From positions 62,001 to 126,000 of the forward strand of contig NZ_JACYFK010000005.1 of the NCBI RefSeq assembly GCF_014855515.1: a stretch of 64,000 nucleotides of DNA. The letters are read 5' to 3'. The notes under the pieces were generated by a model that worked only from the letters and a program-made list of their open reading frames with translations, was not told where the DNA came from and ran no database searches. Source of the stretch: Euzebyella marina. Its GTDB lineage: Bacteria > Bacteroidota > Bacteroidia > Flavobacteriales > Flavobacteriaceae. The position numbers and the translations under genes were made by a program. Of the stretch, positions 34,943-44,155 are shown piece after piece (position 1 is the stretch's first letter; each line of letters starts with the position of its first letter).

Positions 34943-37900
34943 TTAGTTATCGATAAGCAATTTCAAGGTCAATACCTCCCCATCATTTAGGGATACCCTA
35001 ATAAAATAAATTCCATCAGTGAGAGTCTCCACCAAAATCTGATAAGACCCATCACCTATCACTTCTATATCATCAGTATTATAATCACTTATCAAACGCC
35101 CCTGTTGATCATGAAGGTTAATTCCCGTCATCAAGATATCTTCAGGCATATTCACCATTCTAAAAGTAGCAATACCGTTAGTAATAGGATTACGCTGTAG
35201 AATAATACCCATTTTATCACCTTCACCTACTTCTAAGACAATTACAGTAATAGTGCTTAAATGTTGATTACCTCCGTCATCTGTGACCGTTAACTCAACC
35301 TCATACGTTCCGGTATTGTTAAAGGTATGAACTGGGTCCGCTTCAGTAGATGTATTTCCATCCTTGAAATCCCACAAATAAGATGTAATCTCACCAATTG
35401 AATTACTTCCTGTAAAAGTAACCTCTAGTGGCACTTCTCCTTCTATAGGTGCTGCATCGACAACAGCTAATAAACCATTTTCAGGGATTACGGTCACGGT
35501 AACGTCATCAAAAGCTGTTTCCCCTTCATCATCAGTAACGGTTAACCTAAATTCATAAACCCCAGCAACCATCTCGCTAACTGCCAATTGAGTAGTATTC
35601 TCTCCGCTTAAAGTGGCAGTTGGACCACTTGTTTGCGACCAAGAGAAAGTTACCTCACCTCCGTCAGGGTCAGAACCTGAACCATTGAGAACTGTACTAT
35701 TCTGGGGAAGTGTTATTTCAACGTTCTGCCCTGCCGCTGCAATAGGTTTGTTTAGCTCATTAGAACTCTCTATTATAGTAATAGTGACCTCATCATACGC
35801 GTTGTAACCCTCCTCATCAACCACAGTCAATCTAAAAATATAAGTCCCAGAAATTAAATTGGTAAGTGTTAATGTATCGGTATCATTTCCAGTAAGCGAA
35901 ATCCCATCAGGACCCGATTTCTTTGTCCATAAGTATGATTCTATACTACCGTTTGGATCAAATCCTGAACCGTATAAAGTAATATTATCTAGAGGAAGTA
36001 TAAATTCTTGATTTTCACCTGCATCAGCAACCGGACGATAAGTATGAGGCAATGCGGTGGTATTTTCGTAAATTCTAGGTGCATAATCTTGTGTCCAACC
36101 ATTAGAAACCACATCTAAATCTCCATCATTATCAATATCAACTACTCTTGCCCCATCATGATGCTCTAAATTCAATTCTCCATCATCTATAACATGAATT
36201 ATGAAGTTTCCAGAATCACATAAATCATTTTCGAATGCTAGTAATCTTTTTTCTCCTTTCCATTCTCCTACTACTATGTCCTGATCTCCATCAAAATCTA
36301 TATCGGATGCAAAAACACTTAAACTTCCTCTTACATCATTGCTCAGTACATGTCGCACCCAAGGTTGGGATGGATCAGAAGGAGATTCAAACCATGAAAA
36401 TTCCAGACTACTTCCTGATCCGAGTTGCCCTACAACAGCATCTAGATCACCGTCCCTATCAAAGTCGGCAAGTTGAGATCTATCGACTGTAGTTGGGTAA
36501 GTAATACCAGTTTCAAAAGTATCCCAAGTTCCATTACCATTGTTACGTAGCCAATTAACTCCCTGAAAAAGGTCTAAGTCGCCATCACCGTCAATATCTC
36601 CGGCTTGAATATCTTCACCTGAGCTGTCTTCACTTATATCAACCAAACTCCAAGTTTCTGTTGTTATATTCGTTTTAGAAGGAGGAGTGAGCAGTTGTAC
36701 GGGTGAACCAGTCGATTCCGCACCATTCCAATTGATGGCCATCTGATAATTACCATTGGCAGTAAAAACTCCTCCAGCTAAGCCAGCAACGAAAGGCTCC
36801 CAATAATTAGAATCCCCAGCAGGTATATTATTGAAAACGGTAAACCCTCCCTCCCCGTTATTCTGTGCCCAAACAAGTTGAACGCTTTCATAAACATCTG
36901 GTTCATCACCTAGTGCGGTTCCTAAAAGATCCAAATCCCCATCCTCATCAAAATCATATACATGAACAACATTTCCAAAACCTTCACCAATGGTAAACTT
37001 TTGCCAATCTCCTCCGGCCGATCCCGGATTTTTGTACCACCAACCACCTGTGACAATATCTTTTAACCCATCACCATCGAAATCATTGTTTGCAAAGGTA
37101 TAGACAGAAACATAGGTGTTTTGCTCCAACTCATGAACAGTCCAGGAATCTGGAAATTGATAGTCGTTACAAACCACCCCTCCCACAACGTTAATGTTTA
37201 TTTCATCGAAAACACCAGTACCAGAATGGTCTGGGTTAAACAGTTCTACTTTGATTGTATGGTTTCCTAAACTTAAATCTTCAATAGGAATTGGATCATA
37301 ACTATAGTACGGACCGACCATTACATCGTCTACATAATAATGAATATGGGTTTGATTTTCACCTATTTTCCAATTGTCGACAGCAAAACTAACCTCAAAA
37401 TTTGGGCTGACATTCGAGCCATTAGCCGGAGATGTGATACTTAAAGTAGGAACGGCGTCAAAACTGCTTGAATCCAGTATTTCGATTGCAGATATTTTCG
37501 CGTCTCCAGTGACTGAAGTAAAAACTATACTAACGTTATTATCTAAAACTGCGACATCATTTATTTCTTTTGTTAGAGCCGTAGCAACCCCTGCTTCTTC
37601 AGCTATATCAAAATTTGTCAGTACTCTACTTCCCTCAATATCTACATTAAAAACTCTGTCTCCACTGCCTCCAGGAGTACTACCGACACCATGATATAAC
37701 TCTGCAAAATGTAATCTAACATCAAAATTCCCTGAACCTTGCACTGGTATTTCATAACTCATATTACCGAATCTTTCGGTCAGGTATAATTCATCGTTCT
37801 CCGTATTGGCTATCGCCACTGTCCGCGAATAATCATTCCCTCCTGTAAAATATTTATCCTCTTCATAAATCATCGCATCTACAGTTATCTGTGGTCCTCC

Positions 37901-40633
37901 TGCATTAATACGTATTGGATTTATTGTACCTAGCTCATAACTGCTCTCAACAATTTTTATTCCTGCAATATTTTCAACATTTAAAATGGTAAGATTGTAT
38001 AGGGTTCCAGATGATAAAGTCGACACAGTCAACAAAACTGTTCTTCTATCAGGTTGTAGTTCGGCAGCTAAAACATCAATTCCTTCAATTAAATAATTTG
38101 AAGTAAGCTCGGCACTTTGGCTTGTTAAATATTCTGAAAATTCAACCTCAATTTGCGTTGAAGTATTAGATGTTACCTCATTTACAACTGGAGGAGAGTT
38201 ATCGATAGAAACCCCATCTCCAATAAATTCAATATAGTTAACATTAAAAATGTCTGTATTTATAGTATTATTTTTAAAAACAAAATATAAATCATTTTTA
38301 CCCCCGGGATCTGTAATAGGCGCTTCAATGTCTAACCACATATCATTGCCTCCTGTATCCGGAACGGTTAATGAGCTCAATAAATTACCATTAATTCCAT
38401 TTTGTCTTAATTCAATACTGCCCCCTTCAAAAGAAGAAGAAACTCTATAGCGTACATTCGTAATATTCTGCAAATTGCGGCCTTCAAAAACAATGAATCC
38501 ATTATTGTCAACCCTGATAACACTAGTACCACCACTTACATCATTATTTGAAATTATTTCCGTTCCACTTTGTGAATCGAAAAATTCGGCCTCCTTCTTT
38601 TTAGGATGCAACCTAATTTGATCATATGATGTCAAATTACCTGAATCTTTATAATTGACACCAAGAACATAATAGATGTTCATACCTCCGTAAATATCAT
38701 GACCATCATACTCCAACGTTGTTGATTGAGGGCAACCGGTCAATCCAGAAAAATCGTGGAAGTGATTGAGATGCCCCAAAGATGGAACTATATTCACATC
38801 TGCACAATCTATTCCGCCATCTGTAGTACTTCCATCTTGATTATCGTTAACCATGAGGCCTATATCTATATCATCTCCCCAACCAATCAATCCGCCATCA
38901 GGAGGCGATGTAAATGAAAATGTTGAGGGATCATTTCCAGCATATATCGTTACTATCTTTACACCACTACCCCCGTTACCATCACTTACTACTAATCGGG
39001 CTTGATAAGTACCCTCAGATGTATAGGTATATTCGATATCCTGTTCATTAGAATCTACGACATTATCTGATTCGAAATCCCATTCATATGTTAAAGGTGT
39101 ATCACCATCAGGATCGTATGTACCATCTGAAGAAAAACTTACACTCAATGGAATTGGACCACTAATCACATCTGCACTTATAGAAACAACCGGAGAAGAG
39201 TTCGTAACGATACCAGTATAGTCTACACGAACTAATTTACCGGTACCGACATTGTCAGGACAACAACCCTCTCCGTACTCAAGTACGTACATGTGCCCAT
39301 CCGGGCCAAACTCCATATCTATAATTCCAATATCAGCAGAAGGAAAAACGGACGGAGCGAACTGTTCTGAATTAATAACATCGCCCTCATCATCCATTTC
39401 AACTGTCCAAATTCGGCTCGTATTAAAATCATAATAGAATAAAAGTCCGTCAAATTCTACGGGCATACGTTGTTGATCTGCCAATTCAGTCTCGAAAAAA
39501 TATCGGGGACCAGAGAAGATAGACCAATTGATAATCGTACCTTCTCTTACAAACTCTAGCCAAGAAGGTCTTGACGGTGGCAAATCTGTTATTCCAGTAT
39601 TCCATTTAGATGTATTCTTTGGAGAATTTGGACTATTATAATAAGCGGGAGAAGCATAATTAATTAGATAAGCCTCATTATCACCTGAGAAATAAGGCCA
39701 CCCATAGTTACCAGCAGTTTTGGTAAGGTTCATTTCATCCATACCAATAGGACCTTCGCCATTAGCTCCAGGGTCATTGGCATCTGGACCAACCTCACCC
39801 CAAAATAACCAATCAGTATCATCTTTATCGACATAAATTCTGTAAGGGTTTCGAGCCCCCATCACATATATCTCGGGTCTAGTATTAGGGGTTCCAACTG
39901 GGAATAAATTACCACTGGGTACAGTATAGGACCCATTTGCTTGAGGTGTTATTTTTAATATTTTTCCTCTTAAATCATTGGTATTAGACGAAGATTTTTC
40001 AGCACTCCAATAGATATTATTTTCATAAAGTGCAGAATAATCTGTATGTTGAGAATTATCACCTGTGGCAATATAAAGGTTTCCTTGAGAATCAAACCCC
40101 ATATCTCCCCCACTATGGCAGCAAGTTAATCGCTGAGTCTCCCATTCCAAAACAACAATCTCGGACGAGATATCAATTAAGTCTCCATTCATTTGAAATC
40201 TTGAAACCCTATTTGTTGAAACTGATTGAGGGGAGTAATGCACATATATGTAATTATTATTGAGGAAATCTGGGTCAAAAGCAATTCCTAACAATCCATC
40301 TTCAAAATCCTTATAAACCGGTATAGTTCCGGCAACCAACATACTATTAGTCTCCGTTTTATAAATCAAAATGTCCCCATACCTATCCAATAAAAAAATT
40401 CTCCCATCGGGAGCAAATGTCATTGTAGTTGTATTGGTTAAATTGGAAGCCAACTCTACACGTTGAAATTCATCTGGTAACTGAGCTTCTATCTTTGCGA
40501 AGTTTAAAAACGCAAAAAAAACAATCAAAATTTGACCTAAAGTTTCTTTCCGAAGACATAAAAAAGATTTTGGACGTAGAGCATAACCATAAATTGGTAA
40601 ATGTGCTTCTAAATTTACTCTTGTTGTTTTCAT
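34943..40633 (-). CDS. Giant T9SS-secreted mosaic protein (glucose/sorbosone-dehydrogenase-like propeller, PKD, CBM6-like, malectin, FG-GAP)
   Basis: This is a 1896-residue protein with a long signal region (cleavage near residue 51, KIEAQ). By-eye order: a six-bladed GSDH/PQQ-dehydrogenase-like propeller (about 55-480: MTFAPDGRIFLLDRYGDI, NYGWPYFSGDNEAY), a PKD domain (about 485-560), a further beta domain, a CBM6-like module (about 690-810), an Ig-like module, a malectin-like module (about 905-1045), FG-GAP/VCBS-like repeats (DFDGDGLKDIVTGG, DIDGDGDLDLFQG, DFDRDGDLDAVVGQ; about 1150-1480), three PKD domains (about 1500-1770) and a type IX sorting domain at the end (GIYFIRVSLNDGEVLTLKLL). 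It is probably cell-surface or released and binds carbohydrate. Whether the propeller oxidises sugar is unknown. Confidence 0.88.
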   Translation of the reverse strand: MKTTRVNLEAHLPIYGYALRPKSFLCLRKETLGQILIVFFAFLNFAKIEAQLPDEFQRVELASNLTNTTTMTFAPDGRIFLLDRYGDILIYKTETNSMLVAGTIPVYKDFEDGLLGIAFDPDFLNNNYIYVHYSPQSVSTNRVSRFQMNGDLIDISSEIVVLEWETQRLTCCHSGGDMGFDSQGNLYIATGDNSQHTDYSALYENNIYWSAEKSSSNTNDLRGKILKITPQANGSYTVPSGNLFPVGTPNTRPEIYVMGARNPYRIYVDKDDTDWLFWGEVGPDANDPGANGEGPIGMDEMNLTKTAGNYGWPYFSGDNEAYLINYASPAYYNSPNSPKNTSKWNTGITDLPPSRPSWLEFVREGTIINWSIFSGPRYFFETELADQQRMPVEFDGLLFYYDFNTSRIWTVEMDDEGDVINSEQFAPSVFPSADIGIIDMEFGPDGHMYVLEYGEGCCPDNVGTGKLVRVDYTGIVTNSSPVVSISADVISGPIPLSVSFSSDGTYDPDGDTPLTYEWDFESDNVVDSNEQDIEYTYTSEGTYQARLVVSDGNGGSGVKIVTIYAGNDPSTFSFTSPPDGGLIGWGDDIDIGLMVNDNQDGSTTDGGIDCADVNIVPSLGHLNHFHDFSGLTGCPQSTTLEYDGHDIYGGMNIYYVLGVNYKDSGNLTSYDQIRLHPKKKEAEFFDSQSGTEIISNNDVSGGTSVIRVDNNGFIVFEGRNLQNITNVRYRVSSSFEGGSIELRQNGINGNLLSSLTVPDTGGNDMWLDIEAPITDPGGKNDLYFVFKNNTINTDIFNVNYIEFIGDGVSIDNSPPVVNEVTSNTSTQIEVEFSEYLTSQSAELTSNYLIEGIDVLAAELQPDRRTVLLTVSTLSSGTLYNLTILNVENIAGIKIVESSYELGTINPIRINAGGPQITVDAMIYEEDKYFTGGNDYSRTVAIANTENDELYLTERFGNMSYEIPVQGSGNFDVRLHFAELYHGVGSTPGGSGDRVFNVDIEGSRVLTNFDIAEEAGVATALTKEINDVAVLDNNVSIVFTSVTGDAKISAIEILDSSSFDAVPTLSITSPANGSNVSPNFEVSFAVDNWKIGENQTHIHYYVDDVMVGPYYSYDPIPIEDLSLGNHTIKVELFNPDHSGTGVFDEININVVGGVVCNDYQFPDSWTVHELEQNTYVSVYTFANNDFDGDGLKDIVTGGWWYKNPGSAGGDWQKFTIGEGFGNVVHVYDFDEDGDLDLLGTALGDEPDVYESVQLVWAQNNGEGGFTVFNNIPAGDSNYWEPFVAGLAGGVFTANGNYQMAINWNGAESTGSPVQLLTPPSKTNITTETWSLVDISEDSSGEDIQAGDIDGDGDLDLFQGVNWLRNNGNGTWDTFETGITYPTTVDRSQLADFDRDGDLDAVVGQLGSGSSLEFSWFESPSDPSQPWVRHVLSNDVRGSLSVFASDIDFDGDQDIVVGEWKGEKRLLAFENDLCDSGNFIIHVIDDGELNLEHHDGARVVDIDNDGDLDVVSNGWTQDYAPRIYENTTALPHTYRPVADAGENQEFILPLDNITLYGSGFDPNGSIESYLWTKKSGPDGISLTGNDTDTLTLTNLISGTYIFRLTVVDEEGYNAYDEVTITIIESSNELNKPIAAAGQNVEITLPQNSTVLNGSGSDPDGGEVTFSWSQTSGPTATLSGENTTQLAVSEMVAGVYEFRLTVTDDEGETAFDDVTVTVIPENGLLAVVDAAPIEGEVPLEVTFTGSNSIGEITSYLWDFKDGNTSTEADPVHTFNNTGTYEVELTVTDDGGNQHLSTITVIVLEVGEGDKMGIILQRNPITNGIATFRMVNMPEDILMTGINLHDQQGRLISDYNTDDIEVIGDGSYQILVETLTDGIYFIRVSLNDGEVLTLKLLIDN

Positions 40634-40926
40634 AATATAATATCAAACGAAGTTTGGAGTATTAACTAACCGAAAGAACGAATATACTTTTTTAACAACC
40701 TAAACTCATTTTACCCTAATAATTTTCGTTAAAACATGGTCTATACCCGACAAAATACAAGAGAAATGTTCAGTAAAAAAACTAGCTTTTATTTACTTAA
40801 TTTTTTAATTAAGTTTTAAAATCAAGACTACTTGCATTACATTCTTCTTCGAGAAGGATTAAGAATCTATAAAAAATGAGGAAAGATATAAATTAGATAT
40901 ATTAAAAGGGGAATCAAGTTTTTGGT
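40634..40926. other. AT-rich gap between the mosaic-protein and Wzc genes
   Basis: The gap is 293 bp and has no plausible gene. It contains an AT-only palindrome, ACTTAATT-TTTT-AATTAAGT (40798-40817), downstream of the kinase gene, which may be a weak transcription end. The promoter of the mosaic-protein gene should also lie here. Confidence 0.3.
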
Positions 40927-43305
40927 TTAGAATCTCCACCACTTTTTTTGTGTTTTTCCGTAACCATATCCATATTTACCTCCGTATCCTAAATTGGATT
41001 TATCAACATCGTTTACTACAAAAGTCAATCCTTTTAATTTACCTTCATTCCTTAATTTGATAGGATAATTAATAGCCCTTGTTTCAGTAACACCAGCTCT
41101 AGTAACATAAATTAGCACATCTGCATATTGGCTTATCAGAAGTGTGTCAGTGACTACCATTAAGGGTGCTGTATCGACTAGTACGTAATCATATAAGGGT
41201 GCAACATGTTCTAACAGATTATTAAATCTATCACTCATTAAGAGTTCTGCAGGATTAGGTGGAATTCTTCCTGAATAAATCACATCGATTGTGTTATGAT
41301 GTATTAATAGAGGATTAATAATATCTTTTGGCTCTAAAGTATTATCATAGAGAAACTCAGTTAAGCCAGCATCCTTATTACGTCCAGAATTGGACATTTT
41401 ATTAATTTCCTTTCCCGTAAGAAAGCTGTATAATTTAGGATTTCTTATATCTGCCCCTATTAACAAAACTTTTTTACTCGATGCAGCAGAAATCATTGAT
41501 AAGTTAGTGGACAAAAATGTTTTACCCTCACCAGGAACGCTTGAAGTAATAAAAATGATATTACTTTTTTTATTACCAACCTGTTTGGTTTTTATTAAAT
41601 AGTCAAGATTTGTTCTAATAATTCTTAACGATTCGGCCAAAACAGACCTATCTTCCTTTACAACCAGTTTTTCTTCTTTTTTTGATAGTTTTGGTAGCTC
41701 TCCCAACACAGGCACATCTTTCACCAACTTCTCTAGTGAATTCATGTTATGAACTTTATTATCAACCAAATCATTAATATAAATAAGTGAGAATGGAACT
41801 AATAACCCAAGAACTACACAAGCAAAATAAACTAGAGGTTTTTTTGGGGAAACCGGATTAGGGCTTATGCTATAAGCCTTATCAATAATCTTCGACTTGG
41901 GAGAACTTGAAGCAGCGGTAATTTGAGCTTCCTCTCTTTTTTGAAGAAGATATAGATACAATGATTCCGTGGTTTGCTGTTGTCGTGTAATATCTCTTAG
42001 AGCCCTTTCATTGGCCGGTGAAGAATAAATTTTAGAATTAAATCTGGCTTGTTGACCGCTTAGGGAATTAACCGTTAAACCCAAATTGTTTACTGTACTA
42101 TTAACACTAGACATCAAGCTACTTTTCAAACCAGCAATCTGCTGGTCTAAATTTACTATAACAGGGTTTTTCTCATTTGAACTTTTAAGTAATCTAGCCC
42201 TTTCCAATACAAGTTGATTATACCTATCTGTCAATCCAGCTATTGAGGGGTCAGAAAGAATGTTGGTCGGTAAAGTTTCATAGTTGCCTTGCTGCTGAAT
42301 AAGCTGCTGCATAGATGATGCCATGTTCAGCTGATTTCTAGCGTTGGCTAATTCTTGTTGATTAGCTACCCCAACATTCAAATTAACATTTGTTTCCGCC
42401 GCAATATCGGTTACCCCCTTTTCTGTCTTAAAATCTTGAGCCGATTGATCAACCGATGTTAAATCTGAAGCTATATCTGCAATCCTTTCATTAATAAAAT
42501 TAGATGTCCTATCAGCAATAATTTGTTTATCAGTTATTGCATTTTGGTTATAAACATTAATTAAAACGTTTAAAATATCAATTGCTTTGGCCTTAATTGG
42601 GTCTTCCAAAGTAAGATTTACCATATTAGAAAACTCTCCAGGATTGGTGACCAGAATTTTTTTTCTATAATCCTGAGCAACTTCTTCTATTGGTCTCACC
42701 GAAATACGTATTTTCTTATCCTTATACTTCTCAAAAACCTCTACATTAGGAGTAATAACGATATCACCGAGAGGTGTAGAAATATTCTTACCAAAAGCAT
42801 AAATCTTATTCGGCATATCCTCCTCTTCAGAATATCCAAATGTCGTGGATGATGAAATTGATAAGAAAAAATCGAAATTTGCCCTGTTCATTATTGAATC
42901 TGCGGCAATGAAACTCACGTTAATCGGCGGGTTTTTATAAACCTCGGACTCTTTAATATTACCCTGAACCATAATTTTAGTATTTAGGTTCAGTTCTTTA
43001 ACGACTTCAATAAAATTAGATCTAGAATTAACTATCCTTAGTTCGTCCTCAACTTTATTTTTTCCATTCCCAAAAACTCCCATATCCTGAAAGATATCCA
43101 ATTCAGAACCTGTTGTTTTTTCTTCTAAGATTTGTATCTGTGTTTGAACTGCGTACTGCGGGGTACTGTACCGAATATATAAATAACCTAGAATAATGGT
43201 AATTAGAACCGATAGTAAGAACCATTTCCATTTTATAGTATATTTACCAATTAACTCATTTAAATTGATATTGGCACCAGCAATGTTTTCAGTCATAATT
43301 GGCAT
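40927..43305 (-). CDS. Wzc-type polysaccharide co-polymerase / tyrosine autokinase
   Basis: This 792-residue protein has a Wzz domain flanked by transmembrane helices (about 33-50 and 490-510) with a long periplasmic coiled coil between. A GNVR-like segment near the second helix is followed by a cytoplasmic BY-kinase domain. Walker A SSVPGEGKTFLSTN is near residue 590, Walker A' LLIGADIRNP near 615 and Walker B VLVDTAPLMVV near 720. The C-terminus has a Tyr/Gly cluster (GYGGKYGYGYGK), the likely autophosphorylation site. It controls capsule chain length and export with the Wza protein encoded 30 bp upstream. The PHP phosphatase at 34145 is its probable opponent. Confidence 0.95.
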   Translation of the reverse strand: MPIMTENIAGANINLNELIGKYTIKWKWFLLSVLITIILGYLYIRYSTPQYAVQTQIQILEEKTTGSELDIFQDMGVFGNGKNKVEDELRIVNSRSNFIEVVKELNLNTKIMVQGNIKESEVYKNPPINVSFIAADSIMNRANFDFFLSISSSTTFGYSEEEDMPNKIYAFGKNISTPLGDIVITPNVEVFEKYKDKKIRISVRPIEEVAQDYRKKILVTNPGEFSNMVNLTLEDPIKAKAIDILNVLINVYNQNAITDKQIIADRTSNFINERIADIASDLTSVDQSAQDFKTEKGVTDIAAETNVNLNVGVANQQELANARNQLNMASSMQQLIQQQGNYETLPTNILSDPSIAGLTDRYNQLVLERARLLKSSNEKNPVIVNLDQQIAGLKSSLMSSVNSTVNNLGLTVNSLSGQQARFNSKIYSSPANERALRDITRQQQTTESLYLYLLQKREEAQITAASSSPKSKIIDKAYSISPNPVSPKKPLVYFACVVLGLLVPFSLIYINDLVDNKVHNMNSLEKLVKDVPVLGELPKLSKKEEKLVVKEDRSVLAESLRIIRTNLDYLIKTKQVGNKKSNIIFITSSVPGEGKTFLSTNLSMISAASSKKVLLIGADIRNPKLYSFLTGKEINKMSNSGRNKDAGLTEFLYDNTLEPKDIINPLLIHHNTIDVIYSGRIPPNPAELLMSDRFNNLLEHVAPLYDYVLVDTAPLMVVTDTLLISQYADVLIYVTRAGVTETRAINYPIKLRNEGKLKGLTFVVNDVDKSNLGYGGKYGYGYGKTQKKWWRF

Positions 43306-43335
43306 ATTAAAACATCAAGAAAATTCTATCAATGT

Positions 43336-44115
43336 TTAATTTGTTCTTGTAATTAAGAGTACAGTAGAGGTAATTAAAAGAGATGCAATGGAAACATAAA
43401 TAGATGCTCTATTGTCAAGACTAGAGGTTTTAATCGCTGAATTGTTAGGCTCTACGTAAACAACGTCATTTTGTGTCAGATAATAAACGGGAGAGCTTAG
43501 AGCATCTTTGTTAGTAAGATTAATTCTGGTATATACCTTGGTTCCATCGAAATCTCGTATTACCATCACATTTTCCCTCTTTCCTTTAATTGTTAAATCA
43601 CCAGCAAGGCCTAGAGCTTCAAGCACATTTATCCGCTCTCCGTTTACCGGATATGTACCAGGCCTGTTAACTTCTCCCAATACAGTTACGCTAAAATTAC
43701 GTAAGCGAATATTAATTATTGGGTCTTTTAGATATTCCGACAATCTATCTCTCAATAAAATACGAACTTCCTCTGCTGAAAGACCAGCTATTTTTATTTT
43801 TCCTATAACAGGAAAATCAATTTCTCCATCTTTATCAATTAAATAGTCAACCTGTTCTGGCCTTAATCCTCCTTCTGAAGCACCTCTAAATAAATTAAAA
43901 GGGGCGCTGGCCTCACTATCGAGAGTGGAAACATAAATACTTACCAAATCATCAACCTTAAATTTTGGAGTAAAACTATTCTTATCAACCAAGGTCTCAA
44001 AATCACCAGTATTTTGAAAATACACAACTTCTTTTCTAGAAGCACAGGAGGTTATAATAGATGCCAACAAAGTTAAAGTCAGGATAGAAGTTAAGATATT
44101 ATTAATTTTAATCAT
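43336..44115 (-). CDS. Wza-type polysaccharide export lipoprotein
   Basis: This 259-residue protein has a lipoprotein signal with Cys24 (LLASIITSCASRKEV), a Poly_export domain (FKVDDLVSIYVST, IDFPVIGKIKIAGLSAEEV), a SLBB domain (VTVLGEVNRPGTYPVNGE) and a C-terminal transmembrane helix (IYVSIASLLITSTVLLIT). It forms the periplasm-to-outer-membrane exit for capsule polymer. It is followed by the Wzc gene and preceded 40 bp upstream by the dehydratase gene, all on the minus strand. Confidence 0.93.
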   Translation of the reverse strand: MIKINNILTSILTLTLLASIITSCASRKEVVYFQNTGDFETLVDKNSFTPKFKVDDLVSIYVSTLDSEASAPFNLFRGASEGGLRPEQVDYLIDKDGEIDFPVIGKIKIAGLSAEEVRILLRDRLSEYLKDPIINIRLRNFSVTVLGEVNRPGTYPVNGERINVLEALGLAGDLTIKGKRENVMVIRDFDGTKVYTRINLTNKDALSSPVYYLTQNDVVYVEPNNSAIKTSSLDNRASIYVSIASLLITSTVLLITRTN

Positions 44116-44155
44116 GATTTAAATATTAGTTTTAAGTGCAATGATAGTGAAAATA

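Noticed and set aside
40798-40817. AT-only palindrome after the Wzc gene considered as a rho-independent terminator
   Set aside because: It has no GC-rich stem and could be chance in such AT-rich DNA.
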